64,000 nucleotides of DNA from Tepidamorphus sp. (GCA_028280885.1 JANQKY010000119.1:1-64000); one strand, 5' to 3'. Shown: positions 1 to 11,120, counted from the first letter of the stretch. The notes: generated by a model not told the origin, from the sequence alone. Made by a program: numbers and translations.

Positions 1-113
1 CGGCAAACGACGGTAGCGGGACGCGGACTCGCTAAATCACCAGCTCGGACGTCATCAACTCTGTTTGCGTCAACGAAGGCGGTGTCTGGCATCGCTCGCA
101 ATTCACCCTCCGG
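1..113. repeat. Dispersed repeat, family C, copy 1 (cut by window start)
   Basis: The stretch beginning CGGCAAACGACGGT and containing GTCATCAACTCTGTTT recurs, diverged, at 15579-15690, in both cases running into a TGTCATTGCCGGG module. It is non-coding and sits in the same repeat-rich context as families A and B. The true left end lies outside the window. Confidence 0.6.
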
Positions 114-170
114 TGTCATTGCCGGGCTTGTCCCGGCAATGACACCGGAGGGGGAATGGCAGGACACCAC

Positions 171-322
171 CCTCTCCCTCGTCATCCCGGAATTCGCGCC
201 AGCGAATATCCGGGATCGGAGAACCCGGGTGGTTCGGGGTTCCCTCGCTCGTGAAACCGGCACCGACAGGGGCTCCCCGATCCCGGCTCTCGCTACGCTC
301 GGCCGGGATGACGATTGAGAGG
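171..322. repeat. Dispersed inverted-end repeat, family A, copy 1
   Basis: A 152-base non-coding element whose ends are inverted copies of one another: a 20-base left arm containing CGTCATCCCGG and a right arm containing CCGGGATGACG, with two mismatches between arms. The interior holds further short palindromes around CCCGGG. Related copies lie at 471-587 (right arm missing), 15293-15441 and 15901-16024. Such elements are familiar in intergenic DNA of this order; any function is unknown. Confidence 0.75.
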
Positions 323-347
323 AGGGTGTACTCTCTCTTAGGATGTT

Positions 348-444
348 ATGCCCGGACGTGTTCCGGGCATCCATGAACACCGCCGTCAGAATGAGCGCAA
401 GCGACTGTGTTCATGGATTACCGGGACAAGCCCGGCAATGACAT
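348..444 (-). repeat. Dispersed repeat, family B, copy 1
   Basis: About 97 bases with palindromic ends (TGCCCGG/CCGGGCA on one side, CCGGG/CCCGG on the other) and an inner inverted pair CCATGAACAC/GTGTTCATGG. The same module occurs in the opposite orientation at 15689-15787, including the shared ATTCTGACGGCGG core, so it is a discrete dispersed unit. Confidence 0.65.
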
Positions 445-470
445 CAGAATGGATGACGTTAGGACACCAC

Positions 471-587
471 CCTCTCCCTCGTCATCCCGGAATTCGCGTC
501 AGCGAATATCCGGGATCGGAGAGCCCGGGTGGTTCGGGGTTCCCTCGGTCGTGAAACCGGCACCGACACGGGCTCCCCGATCCCGGA
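471..587. repeat. Dispersed repeat, family A, copy 2, truncated
   Basis: Nearly identical to 171-290, but the right arm CCGGGATGACG is absent: similarity stops near GATCCCGG at about 587, just before the stop codon of the minus-strand oxidoreductase gene. No gene is supported between 1 and 617; the stretch is made of these repeats. Confidence 0.65.
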
Positions 588-617
588 GCAGCCTGTGACA
601 CGGAAGAGACTCCCGCC

Positions 618-1922
618 CTACCCCAGCACCGAGAAACTGCTCTCGGCATTGATTTCCCGCTTGCGCGAATAGAACCCCACATCGATCGTCCGGCCAATCT
701 GCGGCAGCGTGTAGTGCAGTGGGTCTGCGTCGTGGTCGTTGCCGGCCTCGCAATAGTCGACGAGCCTGGCCATCATCATCCCGGCGATCGGCGCGTTCTT
801 GAACTGATTGCCGCTCGAACCGATCGCCATGTAATAGCCCGGGATCATCGACTTGTCGTAGATCGGGATCCAGTCGTCGGAGACGTCATAGAGATCGACG
901 ACCCCCCTGGTCTGGTTCGGAATGCCGATCGAGGGCACGCGCTGGGCATAGCGATGGGCCTGCGTCGTCCACTGGTCGGTGAAATTGGTGTCGTAGTCAT
1001 CCGGATCGACCCACTCGCGCGGATCGCAGTCGGGATCCTCGCTGCCGACCAGGATGAAATTGCCCTTCTCCGGCCGGCAGTAGCAGGCGATGTCCGAGTC
1101 GGAGATAACGGGCCCGTCGCGGAAGAAATCGAAGCCCTCCGGCGAGGGCATGTGCACCACCTCCTGTTTCAGCGCCCGCGTCGTGATCGTCATGTCGGAC
1201 AGCGCGCCGGCCATCTCGTTGACCTTGGCCGCATGCGGCCCGGCGACGTTGATGACGACCGGCGCGTCGATCGTGCTGCCGTCGTCGAGCGTCACGCCGC
1301 AAATCCGGCCGTTCGCGGTGCGGATTGCCGTCACGGTGCGATTGAACAGGAACGTTCCGCCGGCGGCCTCGGCTGCCCGTTGCAGGTTGTGGGTGGAGAG
1401 CTGCGGATCGGTGATGTAACCGGCGGTCGGAAAGTGGATCGCGCCCGGAACGGTCCCCGTACCCGCTTCGCCGAAGCCGGCCTCCTCCATCCGCTTGGGC
1501 GGAAAGAAGCTCTTCATGTCGTAGATCGGCAGCTTTTCAACGACCTGCTCGGCGCTCCAGCGCTGATAGGGGATGTCGAGCTGATCGCAGATCTCGGTGT
1601 GCTTGCGCATCATGTTGTTCTGCGCGGTGCACATGACGAGGCAGCCGGTCTCGCGGAATTCGGCAAGGCCGCGCTCGTCGGCGACGCCCAGATAGTCGGC
1701 CCAGTCGCGCCAATAGTGATAGCCCTCATAGGCGAAGGCGGTGCCTTCGAGCGTCGAATAGTGGACGCGGATGATGGCGCAGGAGCCGCTCGTCGAGCCG
1801 TAGCCGGCGGCCGGGTTCTTGTCGACGGAGACCGTCTTCAGGCCGATCCGGTTGAGTTCCAACGCGATCGCAGCGCCGATCACGCCGGCCCCGATCACCA
1901 CTGCATCCGCGCTTTGCGCCAT
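618..1922 (-). CDS. FAD-dependent oxidoreductase, DAO / sarcosine-dimethylglycine dehydrogenase-like
   Basis: A 434-residue flavoprotein of the D-amino-acid oxidase (DAO) family. The N-terminal dinucleotide-binding motif VVIGAGVIG (residues 8-16) binds FAD. The C-terminal stretch MAIGSSGNQFKNAP resembles the cofactor-closing segment of sarcosine oxidase beta and dimethylglycine dehydrogenase-type enzymes. The start is the ATG preceded by AAAGGA seven bases upstream; a longer reading frame extends back into the neighbouring gene and is rejected. It lies 40 bases downstream of the MttB-family gene and probably shares its transcript. Together they suggest stepwise removal of N-methyl groups from a small amine or betaine, which is inference; the actual substrate cannot be read from the sequence. 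Confidence 0.85.
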   Translation of the reverse strand: MAQSADAVVIGAGVIGAAIALELNRIGLKTVSVDKNPAAGYGSTSGSCAIIRVHYSTLEGTAFAYEGYHYWRDWADYLGVADERGLAEFRETGCLVMCTAQNNMMRKHTEICDQLDIPYQRWSAEQVVEKLPIYDMKSFFPPKRMEEAGFGEAGTGTVPGAIHFPTAGYITDPQLSTHNLQRAAEAAGGTFLFNRTVTAIRTANGRICGVTLDDGSTIDAPVVINVAGPHAAKVNEMAGALSDMTITTRALKQEVVHMPSPEGFDFFRDGPVISDSDIACYCRPEKGNFILVGSEDPDCDPREWVDPDDYDTNFTDQWTTQAHRYAQRVPSIGIPNQTRGVVDLYDVSDDWIPIYDKSMIPGYYMAIGSSGNQFKNAPIAGMMMARLVDYCEAGNDHDADPLHYTLPQIGRTIDVGFYSRKREINAESSFSVLG

Positions 1923-1962
1923 CTGTCCGTCCTTTCGATTTCCGATATCCGCCCCGCACCGC

Positions 1963-3510
1963 TCAGTCGACCGGATGCGCGCCGCCTTCCGCGCATCGCC
2001 GTTCAACGAAGTCCAAAAGCGCCTCGCGTCTGTCTTCCGGCAGTCCGTCGGCAACGAAGCCGTCGAGGATGGCGCGCCAATGGGCCTGGGCCCGGTCGAC
2101 CGTCTCGACGGCGCCGGCCTCCTGCCACTGGCCGAAATTGCGCCAGTCGCTGATCAGCGGCGTGTAGAACTGGTCGGCATAGCGCGCCATCGTCTGTTCG
2201 GTCGCGAAGAAATGCCCGCCCGGCGCCACTTCGGCGATCGTCTCGAAGCTGATCGCTTCCGGCGTCGCCTCGACCGGCTGCATGGCGGCCGTGATGGTCC
2301 GGCAGGCTTCAAGGTCCATGATGAATTTCTCATAGGACAACGTCAGCCCGCCTTCCAACCAACCGGCGGCATGAACGATCAGATTTGCGCCACCCAGCAC
2401 CGCGCCCCACAGGCCAAGCTGCGTTTCCGTCGCGCTCTGGAAATCGGGCGCGTTGGCCGCCGTGCCGGTCGCCGACCGCCAGGGAATGCCGATATGGCGG
2501 GCAAGCTGGCCGGCGCCGAAATTGGTCCGGATATGTTCCGGCGTGCCGAACACCGGCGCGCCGGAGCGCATGTCGACATTCGACGAAAACGCGCCATACA
2601 TCACCGGCGCGCCGGGGTTGGTGACCTGGGCAAGCGTGATGCCCGCGAGCGCCTCGGCGTGGCTCAGCGTCAGCGATCCGGCCTCGGTGATCGGCGCCAT
2701 CGCGCCAGACAGGCAGAACGGCGTGATGATCGACACCTGGCCCGCCCGGGCGAAATCCATGATGCCCTGCGCCATCGGCACATCGATCTGGCGCGGCGAA
2801 TTGGTGTTGATGATCGTGTAGGTCCAGATCCGCTCCTTGAACGCCGCCTCGTCGAGGCCGCGAGCGATGCGGATCATCTCGAAACAGTCCTCGACCTGGC
2901 CGCTGCCACGCGCGAAGATCCAGGGCACCTTGCCGGCCGTCTCGAGCTGGATCCGCGTCGTCTGGAGATGCCGCTCGTTGACCGCCACATCCTGCGGCTC
3001 GATCGACGGGGACAGGGCTGGAAGCGTGTCGAAATGCGCCTGCAGGCGGGTGAGATCGACGAAATCGGCAAGCGTGCCCGGACGCCGGCCGCGATCGATA
3101 TCGGTGATGTTCGGACAGCCGCCGCCGGCCATGAAATGCAGCGAGCGCATGTCGAATTCCACGCGGTAGCCATCACCGCCATGCCAGACCATCTCGCGCG
3201 GCGCCTGCGCGACACGGTCGCTGACGAGATCGCGCGGGAAATGCACCATCATGTCGTCGCGCAGCACGCAGCCCGCCGCGACCAGAATGTCCCGCGCCTC
3301 CGCGTTGAGAACGCGAACGCCGAGTTCCTCAAGGACGCGCAGCGCGGTTGCGTGAATATCCTCGACCGCATCCTCTGAGAAGACCTCCGGAGAGGTGAGC
3401 GTGTTGCGGACGGTGTGATAGGCCGGCCCGGCCAGCCCGGCCGACATTACCTTCGCCGCACCCTGCCCCCTGCGTCCACGCCGCCGCGTCGAGGTGCGCT
3501 CCTGCGCCAT
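1963..3510 (-). CDS. MttB-family (trimethylamine methyltransferase-like) protein
   Basis: A 515-residue member of the COG5598 / MttB superfamily with an Arg-rich N-terminal tail (STRRRGRRG) followed by the family alpha/beta barrel. The frame is uninterrupted and has no in-frame amber codon, so it is a non-pyrrolysine homologue; characterised non-Pyl members demethylate glycine betaine and related quaternary amines, passing the methyl group to a corrinoid protein. No corrinoid partner gene is in the window. An AAGGA site sits 10 bases before the chosen ATG; a GTG one codon upstream (3513) is equally possible. It is transcribed away from the liv transporter operon, which could import the substrate. 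Confidence 0.82.
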   Translation of the reverse strand: MAQERTSTRRRGRRGQGAAKVMSAGLAGPAYHTVRNTLTSPEVFSEDAVEDIHATALRVLEELGVRVLNAEARDILVAAGCVLRDDMMVHFPRDLVSDRVAQAPREMVWHGGDGYRVEFDMRSLHFMAGGGCPNITDIDRGRRPGTLADFVDLTRLQAHFDTLPALSPSIEPQDVAVNERHLQTTRIQLETAGKVPWIFARGSGQVEDCFEMIRIARGLDEAAFKERIWTYTIINTNSPRQIDVPMAQGIMDFARAGQVSIITPFCLSGAMAPITEAGSLTLSHAEALAGITLAQVTNPGAPVMYGAFSSNVDMRSGAPVFGTPEHIRTNFGAGQLARHIGIPWRSATGTAANAPDFQSATETQLGLWGAVLGGANLIVHAAGWLEGGLTLSYEKFIMDLEACRTITAAMQPVEATPEAISFETIAEVAPGGHFFATEQTMARYADQFYTPLISDWRNFGQWQEAGAVETVDRAQAHWRAILDGFVADGLPEDRREALLDFVERRCAEGGAHPVD

Positions 3511-3692
3511 CACAGCCTCGTCCTTAAGCTATCCCGATCGGCATCAGCCCCATCGGCGCGGCCATCCCGGTGGCGCCACGTTCCACCCCGATGCGATGGA
3601 TTGTCAATTCCCGATGCGAACCGCAGACTCAGCCGGCTTGGAAATCCACCACTATCCCAACTCGCCGATTGTCAGGGTTAACCGGGCTTGCT

Positions 3693-3700
3693 AAGGAGGA
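3693..3700 (+). other. Strong Shine-Dalgarno without an assigned gene
   Basis: AAGGAGGA lies nine bases before a GTG at 3710 that would start a peptide MFKVAFALHAPIMKSGG. That frame then runs out of register through livH to 4519. The SD is much stronger than the GGGGGG stretch before livH itself at 3789. It may drive a short leader peptide, or be fortuitous. The remaining 3511-3788 interval should contain the divergent promoters; no convincing -35/-10 pair was identified. Confidence 0.35.
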
Positions 3701-3788
3701 GTCGTACGAGTGTTCAAGGTTGCCTTTGCGTTACATGCACCGATCATGAAATCGGGCGGGACGCGCTGCACCGGGGGGTCAATACCGC

Positions 3789-4724
3789 ATGGAGTACTTC
3801 CTCCAGCAGTTGATCAATGGCGTAACGCTCGGCTCGATCTACGGGCTGATCGCCATTGGCTACACGATGGTCTACGGGATCATCGGCATGATCAACTTCG
3901 CCCATGGCGATATTTTCATGATCGGCGCCTTCATGGCGCTGATTTTCATTATACTGCTTGGTTTGACCATCTCGACCTCGGTCGCGATCCTGATGCTGGC
4001 GCTGATCCTGGTGCTGGTCATCGCGATGGCGCTGACCTCGGTCTATGGCTGGACGGTGGAACGGCTCGCCTACCGGCCGCTCAGGACCTCGTTCCGGCTG
4101 GCCCCGCTGATCACGGCGATCGGCATGTCGATCGTCCTGCAGAACTACGTCCAGATCGTCCAGGGCGCCCGCGTCAAGCCGCTGCAGCCGCTGATCTCCG
4201 GGGGCTTCACGCTGATGGAGGTGACGAGCGAGGAAGGCACCTTCGCGGTCAACCTGTCCTATATCCAGATCCTGATCATCGTCACCACGCTGATCCTGAT
4301 GACGGTGTTCTCCCTGCTGATCGCCCGCACCTCGCTCGGCCGCTCGCAGCGCGCCTGCGAGCAGGACCGCAAGATGGCCGCCCTGATCGGCGTCAATGTC
4401 GACCGGACCATCTCGCTGACCTTCGTGATGGGTGCGGCTCTCGCCGCCGTCGCCGGCATGATGTACCTGCTCTATTACGGCGTCATCGACTTCTATATCG
4501 GCTTCGTCGCCGGCGTTAAGGCCTTCACGGCGGCGGTCCTTGGTGGCATCGGGTCGCTGCCCGGCGCCATGCTGGGCGGCATGCTGATCGGTCTGATCGA
4601 AACCTTCTGGTCGGCCTATTTCACGATTGAATACAAGGACGTGGCGGCCTTCTCGATCCTCGCGATCGTGTTGATCTTCCTGCCGTCGGGCATCCTTGGC
4701 CGGCCGGAGGTGGAGAAGGTATGA
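3789..4724 (+). CDS. livH: Branched-chain amino acid-type ABC transporter permease LivH
   Basis: A 311-residue inner-membrane permease of the LivH family. The N-terminus (FLQQLINGVTLGSIYGLIAIG) and the later GGIGSLPGAMLGGMLIGL segment are family hallmarks, and about eight hydrophobic segments are visible. It pairs with LivM to form the membrane channel of a HAAT-type importer. The last codon overlaps the livM start by ATGA. It is first in livH-livM-livG-livF-DUF6867-livK, with the MttB/DAO pair divergent upstream, so the substrate may be an amino acid or an N-methylated amine rather than leucine. Confidence 0.93.
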   Translation: MEYFLQQLINGVTLGSIYGLIAIGYTMVYGIIGMINFAHGDIFMIGAFMALIFIILLGLTISTSVAILMLALILVLVIAMALTSVYGWTVERLAYRPLRTSFRLAPLITAIGMSIVLQNYVQIVQGARVKPLQPLISGGFTLMEVTSEEGTFAVNLSYIQILIIVTTLILMTVFSLLIARTSLGRSQRACEQDRKMAALIGVNVDRTISLTFVMGAALAAVAGMMYLLYYGVIDFYIGFVAGVKAFTAAVLGGIGSLPGAMLGGMLIGLIETFWSAYFTIEYKDVAAFSILAIVLIFLPSGILGRPEVEKV

Positions 4725-6097
4725 CGAGCGAAACCGCCCCCGATAGTGCACCCGAAAACGCCGCCAAACACAAACCCGCCCCGCCGCAGACCCGCGACCT
4801 CGCCGCCTCGCTGAAAGACGCGGGCCTCGCCGCCCTGATCACCTTCGCGCTCGCCGCCCCGATCATGGGCCTGCACACGATGTCGCTGCCCGGCGGCGGC
4901 GGCCTTGCCATCGTACCGAACTGGGCGTCGGTCTTCATCTCGGTCGTCGTCGTCTTCGTCGGCCGGCTGCTGCTCGACCTGTTCGTCTGGCGGCGCGTCG
5001 TGCAGATCCCGATCGGCGACAAGTGGTTCCGGCGCCCCGGCGGCATGCCGTTCGCCCGCCACGCCCATCGCCTCGGCGGCGTTGCCGGCCCGCTGCTGCT
5101 CGGCTTCACCATCATCATGCCGTTCCTGCCCTTTTCCGACCGCTACATCATGGACCTGTCGATCCTGGTCCTGACCTATGTGATGCTCGGTTGGGGCCTC
5201 AACATCGTCGTCGGCCTCGCCGGCCTGCTCGATCTCGGCTATGTCGCCTTCTACGCGGTCGGCGCCTATTCCTACGCGCTGCTGGCCCAGTATTTCGATC
5301 TGGGCTTCTGGGTCTGCCTGCCGCTCGCCGGCATTCTCGCCGCGTTCTGGGGCCTGCTGCTCGGCTTCCCCGTCCTGCGCCTGCGCGGCGACTATCTCGC
5401 CATCGTAACGCTCGCCTTCGGCGAGATCATCCGCATCGTGCTCCTGAACTGGTATCAGTTCACCGGCGGCCCGGACGGCATTTCCGGCATCCCCCGCCCC
5501 TCCTTCTTCGGGCTGGAATTCTCGCGCGGCGATGACGGCTTCGCCGCCTTCTTCGGGCTCGACTACTCGCCGATGCACCGGATCATCTTCCTCTACTATC
5601 TGATCCTGATCCTGGCGCTGATCACCAATTTCGTCACCATGCGCCTGCGCCGCCTGCCCGTCGGCCGCGCCTGGGAGGCCTTGCGCGAGGACGAGATCGC
5701 CTGCCGGTCGCTGGGCATCAACACCACCAACACCAAGCTCACCGCCTTTGCCATCGGCGCCATGTTCGGCGGCTTCGCCGGCTCCTTCTTCGCCACGCGC
5801 CAGGGCTTCATCTCGCCGGAATCCTTCACCTTCATCGAATCCGCCCTGATCCTGGCGATCGTCGTGCTCGGTGGCCTCGGCAGCCAGATCGGCGTCGTCA
5901 TCGCCGCCGTCGTGATGATCGGCGGCTTCGAGTATTTCCGCGAGTTCGAGCAGTACCGCATGCTGATCTTCGGGCTGGCCATGGTCGTCATCATGGTCTG
6001 GCGGCCGCGCGGCCTGATCGCCACGCGCGAACCCTCGATCGCGCTGGGCAAACGAAAGGCGATATCCGGCGACCTCGTCGGGGAGGGCCACGGATGA
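4721..6097 (+). CDS. livM: Branched-chain amino acid-type ABC transporter permease LivM
   Basis: A 458-residue inner-membrane permease, longer than a minimal LivM because of a hydrophilic N-terminal tail (about 25 residues, Ala/Pro/Lys rich) and an additional pair of hydrophobic segments before the conserved core, a form common in this bacterial order. The core contains GLNIVVGLAGLLDLGY and the cytoplasmic loop EALREDEIACRSLGIN, which contacts the ATPases in this family. It is translationally coupled to livH and livG by ATGA overlaps on both sides. Confidence 0.93.
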   Translation: MTSETAPDSAPENAAKHKPAPPQTRDLAASLKDAGLAALITFALAAPIMGLHTMSLPGGGGLAIVPNWASVFISVVVVFVGRLLLDLFVWRRVVQIPIGDKWFRRPGGMPFARHAHRLGGVAGPLLLGFTIIMPFLPFSDRYIMDLSILVLTYVMLGWGLNIVVGLAGLLDLGYVAFYAVGAYSYALLAQYFDLGFWVCLPLAGILAAFWGLLLGFPVLRLRGDYLAIVTLAFGEIIRIVLLNWYQFTGGPDGISGIPRPSFFGLEFSRGDDGFAAFFGLDYSPMHRIIFLYYLILILALITNFVTMRLRRLPVGRAWEALREDEIACRSLGINTTNTKLTAFAIGAMFGGFAGSFFATRQGFISPESFTFIESALILAIVVLGGLGSQIGVVIAAVVMIGGFEYFREFEQYRMLIFGLAMVVIMVWRPRGLIATREPSIALGKRKAISGDLVGEGHG

Positions 6098-7010
6098 GCC
6101 TCTCCCAATCGCAAACGGCTGCGACTCCTGAGGCGGCGACCTCTGAGATCGTCGCCCAGCCCGGCCCCTGGGACGACGACCCGGTCCTCAAGGTCGAGCA
6201 CCTGACCATGCGCTTCGGCGGCCTGGTCGCCGTCGACGATCTCGGGTTTTGCGTCGGCCGCGGCGACATTTCCGCGATCATCGGGCCCAACGGCGCCGGC
6301 AAGACGACCGTGTTCAACTGCCTGACCGGCTTCTACAAGCCGACCGAGGGCATGCTGACGATGACCCAGGCCGGCGGCGGGCAGTATCTGCTCGAACGCA
6401 TGCCGGATTTCCAGATTTCCGCCCATGCCAAGGTCGCCCGGACCTTCCAGAACATCCGCCTGTTCGGCGGCATGACGGTTTTGGAAAACCTGATGGTCGC
6501 CCAGCACAACCCGCTGATGCTCGCCTCCTATTTCACCTTCGGCGGCATCCTCGGGCTCAAGCATTTCCGCACCGCCGAGAACGGCGCCGTCGACCGGGCG
6601 AAATACTGGCTCGAACGCATCCGCCTGCTCGAGCGCGCCGACGACCCGGCCGCCGACCTGCCCTATGGCGCCCAGCGGCGGCTCGAGATCGCCCGGGCCA
6701 TGTGCACCGAGCCCGAACTGCTCTGCCTCGACGAGCCGGCCGCCGGCCTCAACCCGCGCGAGACCGCCGAGCTCAACGAGTTGCTGCGCTTCATCCGCGA
6801 CGAGCACGGCACCTCGGTGCTCTTGATCGAACACGATATGACGGTCGTCATGGAGATTTCCGACCACATCATCGTCCTCGACTACGGCCAGAAGATCTCG
6901 GACGGGACGCCCGATCACGTGCGCAACGATCCGCACGTGATCGCCGCCTATCTCGGCGTCGAGGACGAGGAAGTCGACGAGGTCGAGCGCGAAGTGGAGA
7001 CCGGCGAGGC

Positions 7011-7014
<4 letters not shown>
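6094..7014 (+). CDS. livG: ABC transporter ATP-binding protein LivG
   Basis: A 306-residue ATPase. Walker A is GPNGAGKT (residues 64-71), the ABC signature region reads LPYGAQRRLEIARAM, and Walker B is LLCLDEPAAGLNP followed by the H-loop EHDM. About 28 residues precede the core and an acidic tail (EDEEVDEVEREVE) follows it; both are outside the standard LivG fold. It overlaps livM and livF by ATGA and powers the importer together with LivF. Confidence 0.93.
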
Positions 7015-7805
<791 letters not shown>

Positions 7806-7830
7806 GCGCCAACGGCACGGGGACGGATTT

Positions 7831-8175
7831 ATGGGTCTTCTCTGGGAAAACTCCTTCGGCGTCTTTCTGCTGCTGACCGTCTTTCTCGGCGGCGGCGCGG
7901 GCTGGCTTTCGGGCCGGGCGATCGCGCTGACCTGGCGGCCGGTCTGGCAGATCGTCATCTATATGGTGCTTTTGTCCGGTGCCGTCCGCTTCCTGGCCTA
8001 CGGCCTGTTCGACGAGACGCTTGTGTCGCTGCATTACTATGTCGTCACGCTGATCATCCTGCTGGTCATTTCGGGCCTCGGCTACCGTGTCACGCGGGTC
8101 GGCCAGATGGTCACGCAATATCGCTGGCTGTACGAGCGCGCCGGCCCCTTCGCCTGGCGCGAGCGGACAGGCTGA
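7831..8175 (+). CDS. Small membrane protein of the liv operon, DUF6867-like
   Basis: A 114-residue protein with three hydrophobic segments (residues about 7-30, 38-60 and 67-85) and an aromatic/basic C-terminal tail (TQYRWLYERAG). It lies 25 bases after livF and before livK. I recall small proteins of this type (DUF6867) between livF and livK in related alphaproteobacteria, so it is probably an accessory subunit of this transporter; that role is inferred from position only. Confidence 0.7.
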   Translation: MGLLWENSFGVFLLLTVFLGGGAGWLSGRAIALTWRPVWQIVIYMVLLSGAVRFLAYGLFDETLVSLHYYVVTLIILLVISGLGYRVTRVGQMVTQYRWLYERAGPFAWRERTG

Positions 8176-8219
8176 AACGCCATAAACCAACCCGCGACGA
8201 ATTGGACGGAACTACTTGG

Positions 8220-8247
8220 TTGTTCTTGTAAAACTGTGCAATAAAAT
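8220..8247 (+). promoter_or_regulatory. Candidate promoter for livK
   Basis: TTGTTC (8220-8225) and TAAAAT (8242-8247) are separated by 16 bases within a short AT-rich patch in the 145-base gap before livK. A separate promoter would fit the need for an excess of binding protein over channel subunits. It is a weak match. Confidence 0.3.
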
Positions 8248-8280
8248 TACCAATCGGGCAGACTTGTCCGGGCCAACCGT

Positions 8281-8297
8281 TGGGTCGTTCGGACCCA
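8281..8297 (+). other. Leader hairpin before livK
   Basis: TGGGTC and GACCCA form a perfect 6-bp stem with a GTTCG loop, about 10 bases upstream of the AGAGGGAGA ribosome-binding region of livK. It may stabilise the livK mRNA 5' end; no T tract follows, so it is not a terminator. Confidence 0.35.
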
Positions 8298-8320
8298 TAT
8301 CCCAGAGGGAGAAAAAGCCA

Positions 8321-9424
<1,104 letters not shown>

Positions 9425-9476
9425 TCGGCCTGGCCGGAAAACCGGCCTGATCGAAACAGTCTGACGGACAAGACGG

Positions 9477-9507
9477 AAAGCCCGGCCCCGCGCCGGGCTT
9501 TCTTTTT
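9477..9507 (+). terminator. Intrinsic terminator after livK
   Basis: AAAGCCCGGC and GCCGGGCTTT form a perfect 10-bp stem around a CCCGC loop and are followed by CTTTTTG. It closes the liv operon 52 bases after the livK stop. Confidence 0.9.
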
Positions 9508-9647
9508 GACGGCGCGCGCGACGACGAATACTCGAAAATGCCGCAACGACTCCGCGTTGATGAGGAACTTTGAATCACCGCGTGAGCCGCGTTAAGATTT
9601 TCCACCAACCGCCTGACACGACTCGTATCCCTTCCAAGAGGACCCCG

Positions 9648-10652
9648 ATGACGCCCGGACCGAGAAACCTGCTGAGCGACGTCGCCGGCCTCAAGGTCGG
9701 CCATGCCGATGACGACGATCTGATGTCCGGAACGACGGTCATTCTGTTCGACGAGGCGACACCCGCCTCCGTCGACGTGCGCGGCGGCGGGCCGGGCACG
9801 CGGGACACCGAGCTCCTGTCGCCGGAAATGGCGGTGCAGGCCGTCGACGCGGTGGTGATCTCCGGCGGTTCGGCCTATGGGCTCGATGCCGCCTCAGGCG
9901 TCCAGGCCTGGCTCCGGCAGCAGGGACGCGGCTTCGCGATCGGTTCGGTCACCGTGCCGATCGTGCCCCAGGCGATCCTGTTCGACCTGATCAATGGCGG
10001 GAATAAGGACTGGGGCCGCTTTCCGCCCTATCGCGATTTCGGCTGGGCGGCCTGCGAGGCGGCGGCCGAGGACTTCGCGCTCGGCTCGGTCGGCGCGGGG
10101 CTCGGAGCGACGACGGCGCGCCATCGCGGCGGCCTCGGATCGGCCTCGATGGTAACCGAGGACGGCTTCACGGTCGGCGCCATCGTCGCGGTCAATTGCG
10201 TCGGCCGGGTGGTGGTCGGCGAGGGCCCGCATTTCTGGGCCGGCGGCTGGGAGATCGGCGACGAATTCGGCGGCCACGGCTGGCCCGGCAAGGTCGACGC
10301 GGCCGCGCTCAGGCCCTATTCCAAGCTCGACGCCCTGTCGGCAACGACGCCGGCGCTGGTTGCGACCGACGCGGTCCTTACGAAATCCGACGCAAGGCGG
10401 CTGGCGATCATGGCGCAGGACGGCATGTCGCGCGCCATCCATCCCGTCCACACGCCGCTCGACGGCGACACGGTCTTCGCCGCGGCGACGGGGAAGAAGG
10501 AATTAACCGATCCGGTGATCCAGCTTTTGCGCATCGGCTCGGCGGCAGCCCACTGCCTCTCGCGCGCGATTGCCCGGGCAATCTACGAGGCGGGCCAGGA
10601 CGGCCGCGGGCCGAAGGACTGGCCGGCTTATCGGGATAAGTTTCCGCGTTGA
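9648..10652 (+). CDS. P1 family (S58, DmpA-like) peptidase
   Basis: A 334-residue protein of the DmpA / beta-aminopeptidase (MEROPS S58) fold, members of which self-cleave to expose an N-terminal nucleophile. The conserved N-terminal block NLLSDVAGLKVGHADD, the GGGPGTRDTELL segment, and ISGGSAYGLDAASGV are all present; LGSASM in the middle is a candidate autocleavage/nucleophile region, though I cannot be certain of the exact residue. The ATG has AAGAGGA five bases upstream, which favours it over an earlier TTG. It stands alone; its substrate is not predictable. Confidence 0.85.
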   Translation: MTPGPRNLLSDVAGLKVGHADDDDLMSGTTVILFDEATPASVDVRGGGPGTRDTELLSPEMAVQAVDAVVISGGSAYGLDAASGVQAWLRQQGRGFAIGSVTVPIVPQAILFDLINGGNKDWGRFPPYRDFGWAACEAAAEDFALGSVGAGLGATTARHRGGLGSASMVTEDGFTVGAIVAVNCVGRVVVGEGPHFWAGGWEIGDEFGGHGWPGKVDAAALRPYSKLDALSATTPALVATDAVLTKSDARRLAIMAQDGMSRAIHPVHTPLDGDTVFAAATGKKELTDPVIQLLRIGSAAAHCLSRAIARAIYEAGQDGRGPKDWPAYRDKFPR

Positions 10653-10803
10653 CGGGTCGGTTGGGTGGCCCGGACTAAAAGCACTATTCCTTAAAACCGC
10701 CGTCCCCATCCAAACAATCGGATTTGACAGCACGAAAAATAGAACATAAAGTGAACATTAATGCTACCCGCCGAGCATGCCTCAGACAACGAGACGAAAT
10801 CGC

Positions 10804-11091
10804 ATGTATGTCATTCTGCTCCGGTTTTCCGAAAACAAGTCCGCCGCGCCCGAGCATATGCAGGGGCATAACGCCTGGATAAAACGCGGCCTCGATGACG
10901 GTGTCTTCCTGCTCGTCGGCAGCCTGAAGCCGGGCCTCGGCGGCGCCATCCTGGCGCATGGTGAGGCGCCGGACGCGCTTGCGGCCAGGGTGGACGCGGA
11001 CCCGTTCGTGGCGGAAAATGTGGTTGCCGCCGAAATCCTGGAGATCGCGGCGGCAAGGTCGGACCCGCGGCTCGACTTCCTCCTCAATTGA
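10804..11091 (+). CDS. YciI-like protein
   Basis: A 95-residue small alpha/beta protein of the YciI / DGPF-related family: MYVILLRFSENKSAAPEHMQGH at the start and the conserved His region (residues about 17-21), then LLVGSLKPGLGG and a C-terminal ADPFVAENVVAAEI block. The first in-frame ATG at 10777 adds nine poorly conserved residues, so the family-consistent start is chosen. The molecular function of the family is not settled. It ends 30 bases before the convergent indolepyruvate oxidoreductase gene. Confidence 0.75.
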   Translation: MYVILLRFSENKSAAPEHMQGHNAWIKRGLDDGVFLLVGSLKPGLGGAILAHGEAPDALAARVDADPFVAENVVAAEILEIAAARSDPRLDFLLN

Positions 11092-11120
11092 GGGGCCGGG
11101 GCTTGGATCCGGTCCGCCCG

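Noticed and set aside
171..322. CRISPR array or tRNA in the repeat-rich regions
   Set aside because: Copies are few, long and unevenly spaced with inverted ends; no regular spacers and no cloverleaf with an acceptor stem was found.
3710..4519. 269-codon frame overlapping livH
   Set aside because: As a whole protein it is an out-of-frame shadow of livH; only the SD and first codons were kept as an observation.
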